From assembly GCA_009779045.1 (NCBI GenBank), contig WREZ01000067.1, positions 1 to 7,081 on the forward strand: a DNA stretch of 7,081 nucleotides, written 5' to 3'. Below the pieces are notes generated by a model. That model was not told the DNA's origin. It was given only the letters and a program-made list of their open reading frames with translations, and searched no databases. Below, one piece after another: positions 6,828-7,081 of this stretch. The translations under genes were made by a program, and so were the position numbers. The stretch is from Candidatus Bathycorpusculum sp. (GTDB taxonomy: Archaea > Thermoproteota > Bathyarchaeia > Bathyarchaeales > Bathycorpusculaceae). Each line of letters opens with the position of its first letter. The stretch's first letter is position 1.

Positions 6828-6859
6828 GCAGGAAGTGAAAATGCAAATACCTATTTAAA

Positions 6860-6891
6860 TTTTACGAATAACATACTAATTTTTCGTAAAA
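6860..6891. repeat. Perfect 9-bp inverted repeat upstream of dapA
   Basis: TTTTACGAA (6860-6868) and its exact complement TTCGTAAAA (6883-6891) flank a 14-base spacer. The arm centres are 23 bp apart, about two helical turns. The repeat begins 45 bp upstream of the dapA start. It could be a dyad operator for a dimeric repressor or, if transcribed, a leader hairpin. The surrounding DNA is AT-rich, which raises the chance level, but the two CG steps make the match less trivial. Confidence 0.55.
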
Positions 6892-6895
6892 CGTA

Positions 6896-6924
6896 ATAAT
6901 ATCCAAAATAATAAACAATTAAAA
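6896..6924 (-). promoter_or_regulatory. Tentative dapA promoter
   Basis: On the minus strand TATTAT (6901-6896) matches the -10 consensus at five of six bases. A poor -35 (TTTTAA, 6924-6919) lies 17 bp upstream. Transcription would start near the right arm of the inverted repeat, putting most of the repeat in the leader. In DNA this AT-rich, similar matches arise easily, so the assignment is weak. Confidence 0.2.
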
Positions 6925-6937
6925 CATCCACAAATAC

Positions 6938-7081
6938 GTAAACAGTAAACAAATCATTAAAACGGACAAACTATAAAAAGCCACATACATAAAAATGAAC
7001 AAAAAAATAACACCGTTAAACAATTCCCTAAAAACTAAAAACGTTAAAAACAGTTAAAAAGTTAAACTAACTAAAAAAATA
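6938..7081. repeat. A-tract and short-repeat field upstream of dapA
   Basis: The plus strand here is strongly A-rich. GTAAACA occurs twice in tandem at 6938-6951. GTTAAA occurs at 7015, 7043, 7053 and 7061. A-tracts of five or more centre near 6977, 6993, 7004, 7032, 7039, 7048, 7058 and 7076, some roughly 9-10 bp apart. No credible reading frame crosses the region. It may be curved promoter DNA, a UP-element-like region or simple low-complexity spacer. Confidence 0.4.

Noticed and set aside
6995..7057. Possible 20-residue plus-strand peptide starting MNKKITPLNN
   Set aside because: There is no clear ribosome site, and Lys/Asn-rich composition is expected by chance in A-rich DNA.
6816..7081. 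Lysine riboswitch (L box) or T-box leader upstream of dapA
   Set aside because: I looked on the minus strand for the G-rich conserved core of the L box and the GGTGG-ACC type T-box sequence and saw neither. The leader is almost entirely A/T, which does not fit a structured aptamer.
1..7081. Mobile elements, CRISPR arrays, tRNA or rRNA genes, or an undescribed defence-like system
   Set aside because: No transposase, integrase, regularly spaced repeat array, cloverleaf or rRNA-like segment was seen. Nearly all the sequence is explained by core biosynthetic genes.

Overview
This AT-rich bacterial window carries one six-gene lysine / meso-diaminopimelate (DAP) operon on the minus strand. It also holds the 3' end of an MscS-type mechanosensitive channel gene on the plus strand. 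The minus-strand order, in the direction of transcription, is dapA - dapB - asd - lysA - dapF - dapL.

These genes encode every step from aspartyl phosphate to lysine by the DAP-aminotransferase variant. Asd makes aspartate semialdehyde. DapA and DapB make tetrahydrodipicolinate. DapL converts it directly to LL-DAP, DapF epimerises LL-DAP to meso-DAP, and LysA decarboxylates meso-DAP to L-lysine. Only aspartate kinase is missing. No dapC, dapD, dapE or ddh is seen, and DapL makes the acylated branch unnecessary. The same genes supply meso-DAP for peptidoglycan.

Layout: 1-367 holds the channel C-terminus (5' truncated). 368-542 is a convergent intergenic stretch with two weak hairpins. 543-6815 is the operon, with dapA/dapB overlapping by 8 bp, lysA/dapF by 4 bp (ATGA), dapF/dapL separated by 1 bp, asd/lysA by 29 bp, and the largest gap (69 bp) between dapB and asd. 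6816-7081 is a very AT-rich non-coding leader/promoter region. It contains a perfect 9-bp inverted repeat, a small hairpin over the dapA Shine-Dalgarno and a field of A-tracts and GTTAAA repeats.

The organism cannot be named from this window. DapL together with an archaeal/fungal-type Asd, a DapA with a C-terminal tail and low G+C content fits DapL-using bacterial phyla (for example PVC-group bacteria, Elusimicrobia-like bacteria, spirochaetes or Chloroflexota). That is an inference with low resolution. No mobile element, CRISPR array, RNA gene or clearly new system is visible. The points most worth a second look are two motif departures in DapL, the lysine-site residues of DapA, and the unexplained regulatory architecture upstream of dapA.
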